A stretch of DNA of 64,000 nucleotides. Source: Actinospineispora spinosispora DSM 44797. Its GTDB lineage: Bacteria; Actinomycetota; Actinomycetes; Mycobacteriales; Pseudonocardiaceae. The notes under the pieces are model-generated. The model saw nothing but the letters and a program-made list of their open reading frames with translations. It made no database searches and was not told the origin of the DNA. Every line of letters starts with the position of its first letter. The stretch's first letter is position 1. Shown here piece after piece: positions 15,702-23,901 of this stretch. Where the stretch lies: the NCBI RefSeq assembly GCF_000429025.1, contig NZ_KE386838.1, forward strand, positions 51,137 to 115,136, read 5' to 3'. The translations under genes and the position numbers were made by a program.

Positions 15702-15898
15702 ACGATTTTGCTCCCTTTGATCTTCATCTGGCTGACGAACGTGGTGGACGGCGTTGCTGGGCATGAGCGCGCGGCACCGGAGGACGCGAGACGCGACCGG
15801 ATGCGAACGAGGGCTCGACAAAGCGCCAGAGAAAGGCGCGTCAGCGGTTCGCGCTCAGCGAACCGGACACAGGCAGCTGCCGACACGACACAGGTCAA
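15698..15898 (-). CDS. Possible cysteine-containing leader ORF upstream of sulfurtransferase
   Basis: An open frame of up to 66 codons (TTG at 15898; GTG at 15886 is an alternative) whose stop overlaps the sulfurtransferase start as ATGA. The peptide has four Cys and is Arg/Ser/Ala-rich, ending KIKGSKIV. Actinobacterial sulfur genes sometimes carry short Cys-containing leader peptides that sense cysteine supply; this ORF fits the position but lacks a clear family match. No strong ribosome site is visible, so it may be chance. Confidence 0.35.
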   Translation of the reverse strand: MTCVVSAAACVRFAEREPLTRLSLALCRALVRIRSRLASSGAARSCPATPSTTFVSQMKIKGSKIV

Positions 15899-15995
15899 CT
15901 GCGCGTCGTCTGGTCAGCGGCCAATACACGGCTGCCAGAGTAACGGAGGATGTGTCGGTTTGGGGTGTGATCTTCTGGGCGCGCGTGGCCCGGGA

Positions 15996-16823
15996 TCAGT
16001 TGTTGCTGGTACTCGTCGTGGGCTGGGTCGGGGAGCCCAGCACGACGTCGTGCGCAACACCGGAGATCTCCAGCGCGTCCGGAACGGCGCGCAGCCTGGT
16101 CGGGGTCACCGAGAACGGCAGGACACCTGGGTCGACCTTGACGGTGAACAGCTTGCGCAGCTGCGTCTGCACGAGCTGCGGCAGCTGGGCGGCTTCCGCG
16201 CCGGACCCGATGCGGATGTCGCGCGGGGTGATCTGAATCTGGTTGCCCGCGAGGTTCAGCACCGCGATCACCTGGACGTTCATCTTCTGACCGAGGAATG
16301 ACACGACACCGCCGAGCCGCACGGCGGAGTCGGGGTTGATGCCGGTCACCGACGAACCGGGCGTCGCCTTGCCGGAATCGGCGAGCGCCGCGTCGAGCGC
16401 ACCGTCGTCGACCGGCGACACGGTCAGCTTCGTGATGGGCGTGACCTGGCTCATCTGCCGCATCAGGTCGTCCTTCATGATGCGGACGGTGCCCTCGGCG
16501 TTGTCGACCCGGATGCTGCGCACCGAGCCACTGATCACCTGGGAGAACGGCACGCGCACGTGGAAGAGCTGCGTGCGGATGCCGAGGTTCTCCATCTTGC
16601 CGATGGCGAGGTAGTTCGCCTCGACGTCGACCCTGCTGTAGTCACCGGCGAAGGCCTGCGTCAGGAACGGGAACCCGTTGATCTTCACCGCGGGGTCGTC
16701 CGGCAGTGCGAGCTGCTCGCGCATCTTCGCCGACACCTGATACTCGGCGGCCGACGCGGCGGCGAAGTCGACCGCGACCAGCAGCACGATCGCTACGATC
16801 AGTCCGATCACGATTCGCTTCAT
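15996..16823 (-). CDS. DUF2993 protein (LmeA-like)
   Basis: A 275-residue exported protein with an N-terminal signal/anchor (IVIGLIVAIVLLVAVDFAAA) and a DUF2993 domain (AVKINGFPFLTQAFAGDYSRVDVEA). In mycobacteria the homologue LmeA binds phosphoinositides and supports lipomannan mannan elongation. The gene order LmeA / sulfurtransferase / GlnR matches mycobacteria, supporting orthology. It is divergent from glnR. Whether this species makes lipomannan is not shown by the window. Confidence 0.88.
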   Translation of the reverse strand: MKRIVIGLIVAIVLLVAVDFAAASAAEYQVSAKMREQLALPDDPAVKINGFPFLTQAFAGDYSRVDVEANYLAIGKMENLGIRTQLFHVRVPFSQVISGSVRSIRVDNAEGTVRIMKDDLMRQMSQVTPITKLTVSPVDDGALDAALADSGKATPGSSVTGINPDSAVRLGGVVSFLGQKMNVQVIAVLNLAGNQIQITPRDIRIGSGAEAAQLPQLVQTQLRKLFTVKVDPGVLPFSVTPTRLRAVPDALEISGVAHDVVLGSPTQPTTSTSNN

Positions 16824-17010
16824 CCCAGGTCTCCGTCGATACAGTTACCGAAAGTTTTGTTAAGAGCCATCAGCGTGAGGTTCGACGCGGAACGGTTCAC
16901 GGACGGGCTCACCCCGGTATCCTCCCGGTAACCAGGATTTCTCCGACAACCGGGTCTGGCCTGGGGGCGGCACGCGGCACGATCGCGGTGCGCCCCGGAT
17001 GGAGGTAACC

Positions 17011-17799
17011 GTGGAGTTGCTGCTGCTCACGACCGACCCCAGCCCCGAGGCTGTCCTACCGGCGTTGGCCCTGCTCCCACACGGTGTCCGCACCGGCGCC
17101 CCCGAGGTCGCCGCGCTGCTCGACGCCGGTCCGCACGACGCGGTGCTGGTCGACGCACGCACCGATCTGGTCGCGGCACGCGGTCTGTGTCGGTTGTTGG
17201 GCACGACCGGTATGGACGTCCCCGTGGTCGCGGTGCTGAACGAGGGCGGGCTGGTCGCGGTGTCCGCCGAATGGGCGGTCGACGACATCCTGCTGCCCGG
17301 CGCGGGTCCCGCCGAGATCGACGCGCGGCTGCGGCTGCTGAAGACGCGTCCCGGCGCCGACGCCCAGTCCGGCAGCGGCGCGCTGATGCTCGGCGAGCTG
17401 ATGATCGACGAGGCCACCTACACGGCGCGGCTCAAGGGCAGGGCGCTGGAGCTGACGTACAAGGAGTTCGAGCTGCTCAAGTACCTGGCGCAGCACGCGG
17501 GCCGGGTGTTCACCCGCGCTCAGCTGCTGCAGGAGGTGTGGGGCTACGACTTCTTCGGCGGCACCCGCACGGTCGACGTGCACGTGCGGCGGCTGCGGGC
17601 GAAGCTCGGGCCCGAGCACGAGCAGCTGATCGGCACGGTCCGCAACGTGGGCTACAAGTTCGTCCGTCCCGGCAGGGGCGGCCTCGGCTCCCGGGACACC
17701 GGACGTGACACCGGCGACCTGTCCGACGAGACGGCGGACGCCGAACCCGACGCGAACGAGTCCCGCTTCGGTGCCACGACCCGGCTGCAGCACCGGTGA
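17011..17799 (+). CDS. glnR: GlnR-type OmpR-family nitrogen regulator
   Basis: A 262-residue orphan response regulator. The N-terminal receiver-like domain is degenerate (DAVLVDARTDL); the C-terminal winged helix is typical: LTYKEFELLKYLAQHAGRVF, EVWGYDFFGGTRTVDVHVRRLR, IGTVRNVGYKF. GlnR controls nitrogen assimilation genes in actinobacteria. The GTG at 17011 has GGAGG 5 nt upstream. It is followed without gap by mshD (GTGA overlap), the same order as Rv0818-Rv0819. A polar C-terminal tail of about 40 residues is extra. Confidence 0.92.
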   Translation: MELLLLTTDPSPEAVLPALALLPHGVRTGAPEVAALLDAGPHDAVLVDARTDLVAARGLCRLLGTTGMDVPVVAVLNEGGLVAVSAEWAVDDILLPGAGPAEIDARLRLLKTRPGADAQSGSGALMLGELMIDEATYTARLKGRALELTYKEFELLKYLAQHAGRVFTRAQLLQEVWGYDFFGGTRTVDVHVRRLRAKLGPEHEQLIGTVRNVGYKFVRPGRGGLGSRDTGRDTGDLSDETADAEPDANESRFGATTRLQHR

Positions 17800-18707
17800 G
17801 CGCGGCCACCTGGACCGAGGAGCTGGACCAGGGCACCGCCGCCGAGGTGTCGGCGCTGATCGAGGCGGCCACCTCGGCCGACGGCACCCCGCCGGTCGGC
17901 GAGCACGTGGTCATGGGCCTGACCAAGAAGGGCGCTCACCTACTGCTGCACGACGGCGTCGGACAGGCGGGCAAGGACCGGCTGGTCGGCTACGCCCAGC
18001 TGGACGACGAGGACTTCGGCGCGACCGCCGAGCTGGCCGTCCACCCCGACGCGCGCCGTCGAGGCGTCGGCACGCAGCTGGTCCAAGGGCTACTGGACCG
18101 CGCGAACGGCGCCGAGCTGCGGATCTGGGCACACGGGGAGCACCCCGGCGCGCTGCGCCTGGCACAGCGACTGGAATTCCGTCAGATCCGCGCGCTGTGG
18201 CAGATGCGCAGGAGCCTCAGCGATCCCGAGCTCGCCGAGCCGGAGTTCGCCGACGACGTCCGGGTGCGGACGTTCGTGGTCGGCCAGGACGAGGACGAGT
18301 TCCTGCGGGTCAACAACGCGGCGTTCGACTGGCACCCCGAGCAGGGCGGCTGGGACGTCACGCCATTGGCCGAACGCGAGTCCGAGGCCTGGTTCGATCC
18401 GGCCGGTTTCTTCCTTGCCGAGGACGCGGCGACCGGACGGCTGCTCGGCTACCACTGGACGAAGGTCCACACCGATCCCGAACACATCGGAGAGGTCTAC
18501 GTCCTGGGCGTCGATCCCACGGCGCAGGGCCGCAAGCTGGGCGCCGCGCTGACCTTGGCGGGCCTGCGCCACCTGAGGGACCAGGGCCTGAGCGACGTGC
18601 TCCTCTATGTGGAGGCCGACAACCACGCGGCGGTCCGCGTCTACGAGAAGCTGGGCTTCACCCGCTGGCACGTGGACGCCCAGTTCTCGCATGAGCCTCG
18701 TGAGTGA
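17796..18707 (+). CDS. mshD: Mycothiol synthase
   Basis: A 303-residue tandem GNAT protein that acetylates Cys-GlcN-Ins to mycothiol, the main thiol of actinobacteria. N-domain: ELAVHPDARRRGVGTQLV; C-domain: EVYVLGVDPTAQGRKLGAALT with the acetyl-CoA loop, then VEADNHAAVRVYEKLGFTRWHVDAQF, the characteristic ending. Start GTG overlapping the glnR stop. The last residues (PRE) and TGA stop are encoded inside the CGTGAGTG palindrome that follows. Confidence 0.95.
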   Translation: MSAATWTEELDQGTAAEVSALIEAATSADGTPPVGEHVVMGLTKKGAHLLLHDGVGQAGKDRLVGYAQLDDEDFGATAELAVHPDARRRGVGTQLVQGLLDRANGAELRIWAHGEHPGALRLAQRLEFRQIRALWQMRRSLSDPELAEPEFADDVRVRTFVVGQDEDEFLRVNNAAFDWHPEQGGWDVTPLAERESEAWFDPAGFFLAEDAATGRLLGYHWTKVHTDPEHIGEVYVLGVDPTAQGRKLGAALTLAGLRHLRDQGLSDVLLYVEADNHAAVRVYEKLGFTRWHVDAQFSHEPRE

Positions 18708-18761
18708 TGAGGCCGTCTACCCCGAAGGGGCGCGAAGCGTAGCCGCCTCAGCACTCACGAG
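18697..18761. terminator. CGTGAGTG palindrome 2 with inner CCCCGAAGGGG hairpin
   Basis: Outer arms 18697-18713 and 18745-18761 pair with one mismatch. The inner part carries CTAC/GTAG ends around a CCCCGAAGGGG hairpin and GCGCGAAGC. It contains the mshD stop codon. It separates mshD from the pst operon (same strand), where it likely ends mshD transcripts. Confidence 0.8.
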
Positions 18762-18855
18762 CCCCCCACCGAACCGCAGCCGGCTGGGAATAGAGTGACC
18801 GGTGGGATCACTATCGGTGGTATATCTTAGTGGCGGCGATCACGAACAGTGATGT

Positions 18856-18877
18856 GTTCACCCTCCGTTAACCTTTT
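18856..18877 (+). promoter_or_regulatory. PHO box upstream of pstS
   Basis: Two adjacent 11-nt direct-repeat units, GTTCACCCTCC (18856-18866) and GTTAACCTTTT (18867-18877), match the Streptomyces-type PhoP-binding consensus (GTTCACC core). It lies about 100 bp before the pstS start, so the operon is probably induced by phosphate starvation. Confidence 0.85.
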
Positions 18878-18979
18878 CGCGGGAAACCGTCCACTCATCC
18901 TCCCTACCGTTCGAGGTAGTGCGGCCGCTGCGCGTCCGCAAGAGCCCACCTATGGACTCGATCACCCCGGAGGAACTGC

Positions 18980-20095
18980 GTGAAGCTCAAGACGCCCGGC
19001 GTCGTGCTCGCCATGGCGGCAGTCGGCGCACTGGCTCTGTCCGCATGTGGCAGCGACCCCAACTCAGGGGGCGCGGCCGGTGGCGGCGAAGCTGCCGGAC
19101 CCCCTGTCGACTGCAGCGGTAAAGCCAACCTGACCGGCGAGGGCTCCAGCGCCCAGAAGAACGCGATCGACGTGTTCATCCAGGCCTACCAGCAGAAATG
19201 CCCTGGTAAGAACCTCGCCTACACCCCGTCCGGCTCGGGTGCCGGTGTCAAGCAGTTCACCGCCGGGCTCTCGGACTTCGGTGGTTCGGACTCGGCGCTG
19301 AAGGCCGACAACGGTGAGGTCGACGCCGCGAACAAGCGCTGCCAGGGCAACCCGGCCTGGAACCTGCCGCTCGTGTTCGGGCCGGTCGCGATCGCCTACA
19401 ACGTCAAGGGCGTCGAGAACCTGACACTCAGTGGCGAGACCGCCGCGAAGATCTTCGACGGCAGCATCACCAAGTGGAACGACCCGGCGATCGCCGCGCA
19501 GAACACCGGTGCCCAGCTGCCGGACCTGCCGATCAGTGTCATCTATCGCTCGGACGAGTCCGGCACCACGGACAACTTCCAGCAGTACCTCCAGGCCGCG
19601 AGCAAGGGCGCGTGGACCAAGGGCGCCGGCAAGAAGTTCGTCGGCGGCGTCGGCTCCGGTGCGAACCAGTCGGCCGGTGTGTCCCAGGCGGTCAGCTCGA
19701 CCGACGGCACGATCAGCTACGTCGAGCTGTCCTACGCCCAGGACAACAAGCTGGGCATGGCCAAGCTGGACAACGGCGCCGGCCCGGTGGCACTGAACAA
19801 CGACACGGTCGGCAAGGCCATCTCCTCTGCCAAGATCACCGGTGAGGGCAACGACCTGCGGCTCGACCTCAAGTCGGTCTACGGCGCGGCCACCCCGGGC
19901 GCCTACCCGCTGATCCTCGCCACCTACGAGCTGGTCTGCTCGAAGGGCTACACCCCGGACGTCGCGTCCTCGGTCAAGTCCTTCCTGACCACCGCGGCCA
20001 CCAGCGGCCAGGCGCAGCTGTCCGAGGCCGGCTACGCGCCGCTGCCCGAGGAGTTCAAGCAGAAGCTCCTCACCGCGATCAACGCAATCTCCTAA
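18980..20095 (+). CDS. pstS: Phosphate ABC transporter substrate-binding lipoprotein
   Basis: A 371-residue exported lipoprotein; lipobox LSAC near residue 23. The PstS phosphate-binding motifs are visible: GEGSSAQKNA, PSGSGAGVKQF, FGGSD, and YRSDESGTTDNF. It captures inorganic phosphate outside the membrane for the PstCA permease. GTG at 18980 has GGAGG 6 nt upstream. First gene of pstSCAB, downstream of a PHO box. Confidence 0.96.
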   Translation: MKLKTPGVVLAMAAVGALALSACGSDPNSGGAAGGGEAAGPPVDCSGKANLTGEGSSAQKNAIDVFIQAYQQKCPGKNLAYTPSGSGAGVKQFTAGLSDFGGSDSALKADNGEVDAANKRCQGNPAWNLPLVFGPVAIAYNVKGVENLTLSGETAAKIFDGSITKWNDPAIAAQNTGAQLPDLPISVIYRSDESGTTDNFQQYLQAASKGAWTKGAGKKFVGGVGSGANQSAGVSQAVSSTDGTISYVELSYAQDNKLGMAKLDNGAGPVALNNDTVGKAISSAKITGEGNDLRLDLKSVYGAATPGAYPLILATYELVCSKGYTPDVASSVKSFLTTAATSGQAQLSEAGYAPLPEEFKQKLLTAINAIS

Positions 20096-20163
20096 CCATC
20101 CGTCGCAGCCGGTCGGGCCGTCGCACTCGCGCGGCCCGACTGGCACAATTTTGGGGGTAAGAC

Positions 20164-21231
20164 ATGACGGAGGTCGGCAACATCTCCCGCACCGACTCGA
20201 CACCGGACGGCGAGCACCCGCCCCGGGAAGTGGCGCCGACCGAGGGCCTGGCGCCACCGAAGCATGTCGATCCGCCGCCCGAACCGAGCCGTGGAGCCGT
20301 CGTCCAGCGGGGCGACAAGATCTTCGGTGGCCTGGCCACCGGCTCCGGCTGGTTCATCGTCCTGGTCATCGGCGCGATCGGGCTGTTCCTGCTGATCCAG
20401 GCCGTCCCCGCGCTGCTCGCCAACCACGCCAACTTCCTGACCAGCCGGGACTTCACCGCAGAGAATCCGAACGCTCTGAGTTTCGGAATTCTCGACCTGC
20501 TGCTGGTCACCATCGAGGTGTCTGCCTATGCGCTCGTGCTGGCAATGCCGGTAGGCCTAGGCATCGCACTCTTCCTCACTCAGTACGCACCTCGCAGGCT
20601 CGCCAAACCCTTCGGCTACCTGATCGATCTTCTGGCGGCTGTCCCGTCGATCATCTTCGGGCTATGGGGCCTGCTCGTACTTGCACCCGTCATCAGCCCG
20701 ATCGGCGTGTGGCTCAATGCCCACTTCGGCTGGTTCTTCCTCTTCCACCATTACGACGACAACGTGCCGGTCGCACGCGGCACCAACCTCTTCACCGCCG
20801 GCATCGTGCTCGCGGTGATGATTCTGCCGATCATCACAGCAGTGACACGTGAGGTGTTCGAGCGCACCCCGCGCACCCAGATAGAAGCTGCGCTTGCTCT
20901 CGGCGCTACCCGTTGGGAGGTCGTCAAGACGACTGTGCTGCCCTTCGGCCGGGCCGGATACGTGAGCGCCTCGATGCTCGGCCTGGGTCGTGCGCTGGGC
21001 GAGACCATCGGTCTGATGGTCATTCTCTCGACCGTGAACGCACCGTTCCGGGGCAGCCTGTTCGATGGTGGCGCTACATTCGCCTCCAAGATCGCGCTGT
21101 CCTTCGCCGAGCTGAACAATGCGCTGTCCGCCGGCGCTTATATCGCAGCCGGCCTGGTCCTGTTCATCTTCACCTTCGCGGTGAACTCGTTGGCGAGGGC
21201 CATCGTGAACCGAGGGGCAGACTCAACGTGA
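20164..21231 (+). CDS. pstC: Phosphate ABC transporter permease
   Basis: A 355-residue inner-membrane permease with a polar N-terminal extension of about 60 residues, then six membrane segments. The EAA loop is EAALALGATRWEVVKTTVLP, followed by GRALGETIGLM. It forms the translocation path with PstA. ATG with GGGGG upstream. The stop overlaps the pstA GTG start by four bases. Confidence 0.95.
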   Translation: MTEVGNISRTDSTPDGEHPPREVAPTEGLAPPKHVDPPPEPSRGAVVQRGDKIFGGLATGSGWFIVLVIGAIGLFLLIQAVPALLANHANFLTSRDFTAENPNALSFGILDLLLVTIEVSAYALVLAMPVGLGIALFLTQYAPRRLAKPFGYLIDLLAAVPSIIFGLWGLLVLAPVISPIGVWLNAHFGWFFLFHHYDDNVPVARGTNLFTAGIVLAVMILPIITAVTREVFERTPRTQIEAALALGATRWEVVKTTVLPFGRAGYVSASMLGLGRALGETIGLMVILSTVNAPFRGSLFDGGATFASKIALSFAELNNALSAGAYIAAGLVLFIFTFAVNSLARAIVNRGADST

Positions 21232-22151
21232 CTACTTCACCACCGATCGACGCACCGGCGATCAAGCCCGCATTCACCAATATCAGTGCGGCCCGCAAGT
21301 TCCGCAACGGCCTCGCGACCGTGCTGGTAACCGCATGCTTCGTCATCGCACTGGTACCCCTGCTATGGGTGATCATCACCGTTCTCGCCAAGGGCCTGGA
21401 CGTGGTACTGAACGCCAATTGGTGGTTTCAGTCATTCAACGGGCTACTCGCCCGGCAGACCGGTGGCGGGGTCTATCACGCGGTCTACGGAACGCTGATT
21501 CAGAGTTTGGTCGCGGCACTAATCGCCACTCCAATCGGTGTCATGGTTGCCATTTACCTAGTGGAATACGGCGGCCGAGGAAAAGCCACCTCCAGGCTCT
21601 CGAAAACCACGACGTTCATGGTGGACATCCTCACCGGCGTGCCGTCCATTGTTGCCGCCCTGTTCATCTACGCGGTCTGGATCTCAATCCTGGGACTTCC
21701 GCGCAGCGCGATCGCGGTATCGCTCGCGCTGGTGCTGCTGATGGTCCCAGTTGTGGTGCGATCCTGCGAAGAGATGCTCAAGATCGTCCCTGATGACCTG
21801 CGCGAGGCCGCGTACGCACTCGGCGTGCCCAAGTGGAAGACCATCGTCAAGATCGTCATCCCGACCGCGCTGTCCGGCATGCTCACCGGCATCGTGCTTG
21901 CCCTCGCCCGGATCATGGGCGAAACGGCACCCGTACTGATCCTGGTGGCATATGCGCCATACATCCACTTCAACCCGTTCGACGGCCCCATGGCCTCACT
22001 TCCGCTAACCATGACCGTCGAGCGCAACAACCCCACCGACGCTGGAGTGGACCGCATCTGGGGTTCCGCGCTCACCCTGATCCTGATCATCACCGTTTTC
22101 CAGCTGATCGCCGCGGCGCTGTCCAAGATCACCGCGCCGAAGACGAAGTAA
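21228..22151 (+). CDS. pstA: Phosphate ABC transporter permease
   Basis: A 307-residue permease with six membrane segments; the EAA loop is EAAYALGVPKWKTIVKIVIP, followed by ARIMGETAPVLIL. Starts at the GTG overlapping the pstC stop (GTGA). Pairs with PstC and the ATPase PstB, 10 nt downstream. The DNA here is slightly less GC-rich than its neighbours, as in pstC. Confidence 0.94.
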   Translation: MTTSPPIDAPAIKPAFTNISAARKFRNGLATVLVTACFVIALVPLLWVIITVLAKGLDVVLNANWWFQSFNGLLARQTGGGVYHAVYGTLIQSLVAALIATPIGVMVAIYLVEYGGRGKATSRLSKTTTFMVDILTGVPSIVAALFIYAVWISILGLPRSAIAVSLALVLLMVPVVVRSCEEMLKIVPDDLREAAYALGVPKWKTIVKIVIPTALSGMLTGIVLALARIMGETAPVLILVAYAPYIHFNPFDGPMASLPLTMTVERNNPTDAGVDRIWGSALTLILIITVFQLIAAALSKITAPKTK

Positions 22152-22161
22152 GGACTCGATC

Positions 22162-22938
22162 ATGGCCAAGCGGCTGGATCTCAAAGACGTCGACATCTTC
22201 TACGGCACCTTCCACGCAGTGCAGAACGTCAGCCTGTCGGTTCCCCCACGCAGCGTGACGGCGTTCATCGGGCCGTCCGGCTGCGGGAAGTCCACCGTGC
22301 TGCGCACCCTGAACCGCATGCACGAGGTCATCCCCGGCGCGAAGGTGTCCGGCCAGGTGCTGCTGGACGGCGAGGACATCTACGGCGACAGCGTCGACCC
22401 GGTCGAAGTGCGGCGCACCATCGGCATGGTGTTCCAGCGGCCGAATCCGTTCCCGACGATGTCGATCCGGGACAACGTCGTGGCAGGCAAGAAGCTACAG
22501 GGTGAGAAGAACAAGAAGAGTCTGGACGAGATCGCAGAGCGCTCGCTTCGCGGTGCAAACCTGTGGAACGAGGTCAAGGACCGCCTCAACAAGCCGGGTG
22601 GCGGCCTGTCCGGCGGTCAGCAGCAGCGGCTGTGCATCGCGCGGGCCATCGCCGTGCAGCCCGACGTGCTGCTGATGGACGAGCCCTGCTCGGCGCTCGA
22701 CCCGATCTCGACCCTCGCCATCGAGGACCTGATCGGTGAGCTGAAGAAGGACTACACGATCGTCATCGTCACGCACAACATGCAGCAGGCCGCCCGGGTC
22801 AGCGACCAGACGGCCTTCTTCAACCTGCGCGCGACGGGCGAGCCCGGCCAGCTGGTGGAGATCGATGACACCGACAAGATCTTCTCGAACCCCACTCAGC
22901 GCGCGACCGAGGACTACATCTCCGGCCGCTTCGGCTAG
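22162..22938 (+). CDS. pstB: Phosphate ABC transporter ATP-binding protein
   Basis: A 258-residue ATPase. Walker A GPSGCGKST, signature LSGGQQQRLCIARA, Walker B VLLMDEPCSALDP, and the switch His in VTHNMQ. It powers phosphate import at the inner face. ATG with AAGGA 7 nt upstream. Last gene of the pst operon; phoU is not part of it but lies about 2.3 kb away on the other strand. Confidence 0.96.
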   Translation: MAKRLDLKDVDIFYGTFHAVQNVSLSVPPRSVTAFIGPSGCGKSTVLRTLNRMHEVIPGAKVSGQVLLDGEDIYGDSVDPVEVRRTIGMVFQRPNPFPTMSIRDNVVAGKKLQGEKNKKSLDEIAERSLRGANLWNEVKDRLNKPGGGLSGGQQQRLCIARAIAVQPDVLLMDEPCSALDPISTLAIEDLIGELKKDYTIVIVTHNMQQAARVSDQTAFFNLRATGEPGQLVEIDDTDKIFSNPTQRATEDYISGRFG

Positions 22939-23137
22939 TCATCGAACCGATAGTGTCCGCCGCCCTCGAACACACCTGGACGGCCTGCCGGCCGCAATCG
23001 AGCCAACGTTCGCGATTGCAAACACTTTCGCCATCATGTCTCGCCACCGCTATACGATAGAAGTGTCATGACGGTGTTCCTGACTGATCAGGACTCCCAG
23101 GAGCCGACACTATCCATCCGAGCGGAGAGTACTGAAG

Positions 23138-23626
23138 TTGCAGTGGCGCAAAGCTCTATCAGTTACCTTGACCGCGGTATTCATGTGCGCAATCCCCGCG
23201 CTTCAGTCAGAGGCCAGCGCCAGTACGGGGACAGGTCCTTTATTTAAGGCATCGGCACCTTCCGACGTGCTGTCAACCACCATGGAGGACTGCGAGATCG
23301 GGATCAGCATTATCCCGATGGGCGGCATCTCTCAGGGTGGCGGTTCACCCGTCATGGGGATCAAGTTTAACGGCAGCATGGGTAGTCCCGATTGCAATGC
23401 GCATGCTCAACTTACGTACGCCTGGAACGACAATGTGCAACGCAAGCAGGTTGCGAATCTGCACAATCCCGACGATAGAAACAACTACGTAACCACTGTA
23501 GCTTCAGAGAACGGTAGCGGGATATGGACATTACGCAAAGCAATCCAAGCATGCAAGGGAAGTAAGTGCACAGCTTGGAAGATTGAACGGTGCGATAAGG
23601 GCCGCTGTAGAGCGTCGAACGACTGA
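23138..23626 (+). CDS. Secreted cysteine-containing protein of unknown function
   Basis: A 162-residue protein not recognised by family. A signal peptide (about residues 1-29, ending near SEASAS) is followed by a mature domain with six cysteines (EDC, SPDC, QAC, SKC, ERC, GRC), probably disulfide-bonded outside the cell. The start appears to be TTG at 23138 with GGAG about 8-10 nt upstream. The DNA is clearly less GC-rich than the surroundings and holds two TTA leucine codons (23240, 23531), rare in such genomes and often linked to bldA-dependent expression. It may be recently acquired. Confidence 0.7.
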   Translation: MQWRKALSVTLTAVFMCAIPALQSEASASTGTGPLFKASAPSDVLSTTMEDCEIGISIIPMGGISQGGGSPVMGIKFNGSMGSPDCNAHAQLTYAWNDNVQRKQVANLHNPDDRNNYVTTVASENGSGIWTLRKAIQACKGSKCTAWKIERCDKGRCRASND

Positions 23627-23700
23627 GTTCATCTCCCGTCCGACTCCCACCGAGTCCGGAGGCACCTCTCCAACCACCTCGAATGGGTCCGACACCGCTC

Positions 23701-23764
23701 AAGATCACCACCGTCTGAGGGCTGATTTTCGAGGGGGAATCAGCCCTCAGGCGGTGGTGATCTT
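23701..23764. repeat. GATCACCACC-arm palindrome, copy 2
   Basis: Arms 23701-23727 and 23738-23764 pair over 27 bp with a single G-U type mismatch. Nearly identical in sequence to the copy at 5015-5074. Located after the secreted-protein gene and before the permease gene; probably a terminator or dispersed repeat. Confidence 0.88.
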
Positions 23765-23901
23765 GTGTGTGCGTTCCGCCGTTTGCGCAACCGGCTGGGC
23801 CATCGGGGGGTTACCGCCATCACATCTTGCGCCATTCGTGCAGGTCAGTCATTCTGAGGACATTCTTAGGATCCCGGGGGGCCGGGCCAGGGAGTGACTG
23901 A

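Noticed and set aside
16905..16930. A PHO-box-like GTTCAC/GCTCAC pair upstream of glnR
   Set aside because: Spacing is 12 nt and the second unit is poor; no phosphate-linked gene is downstream.
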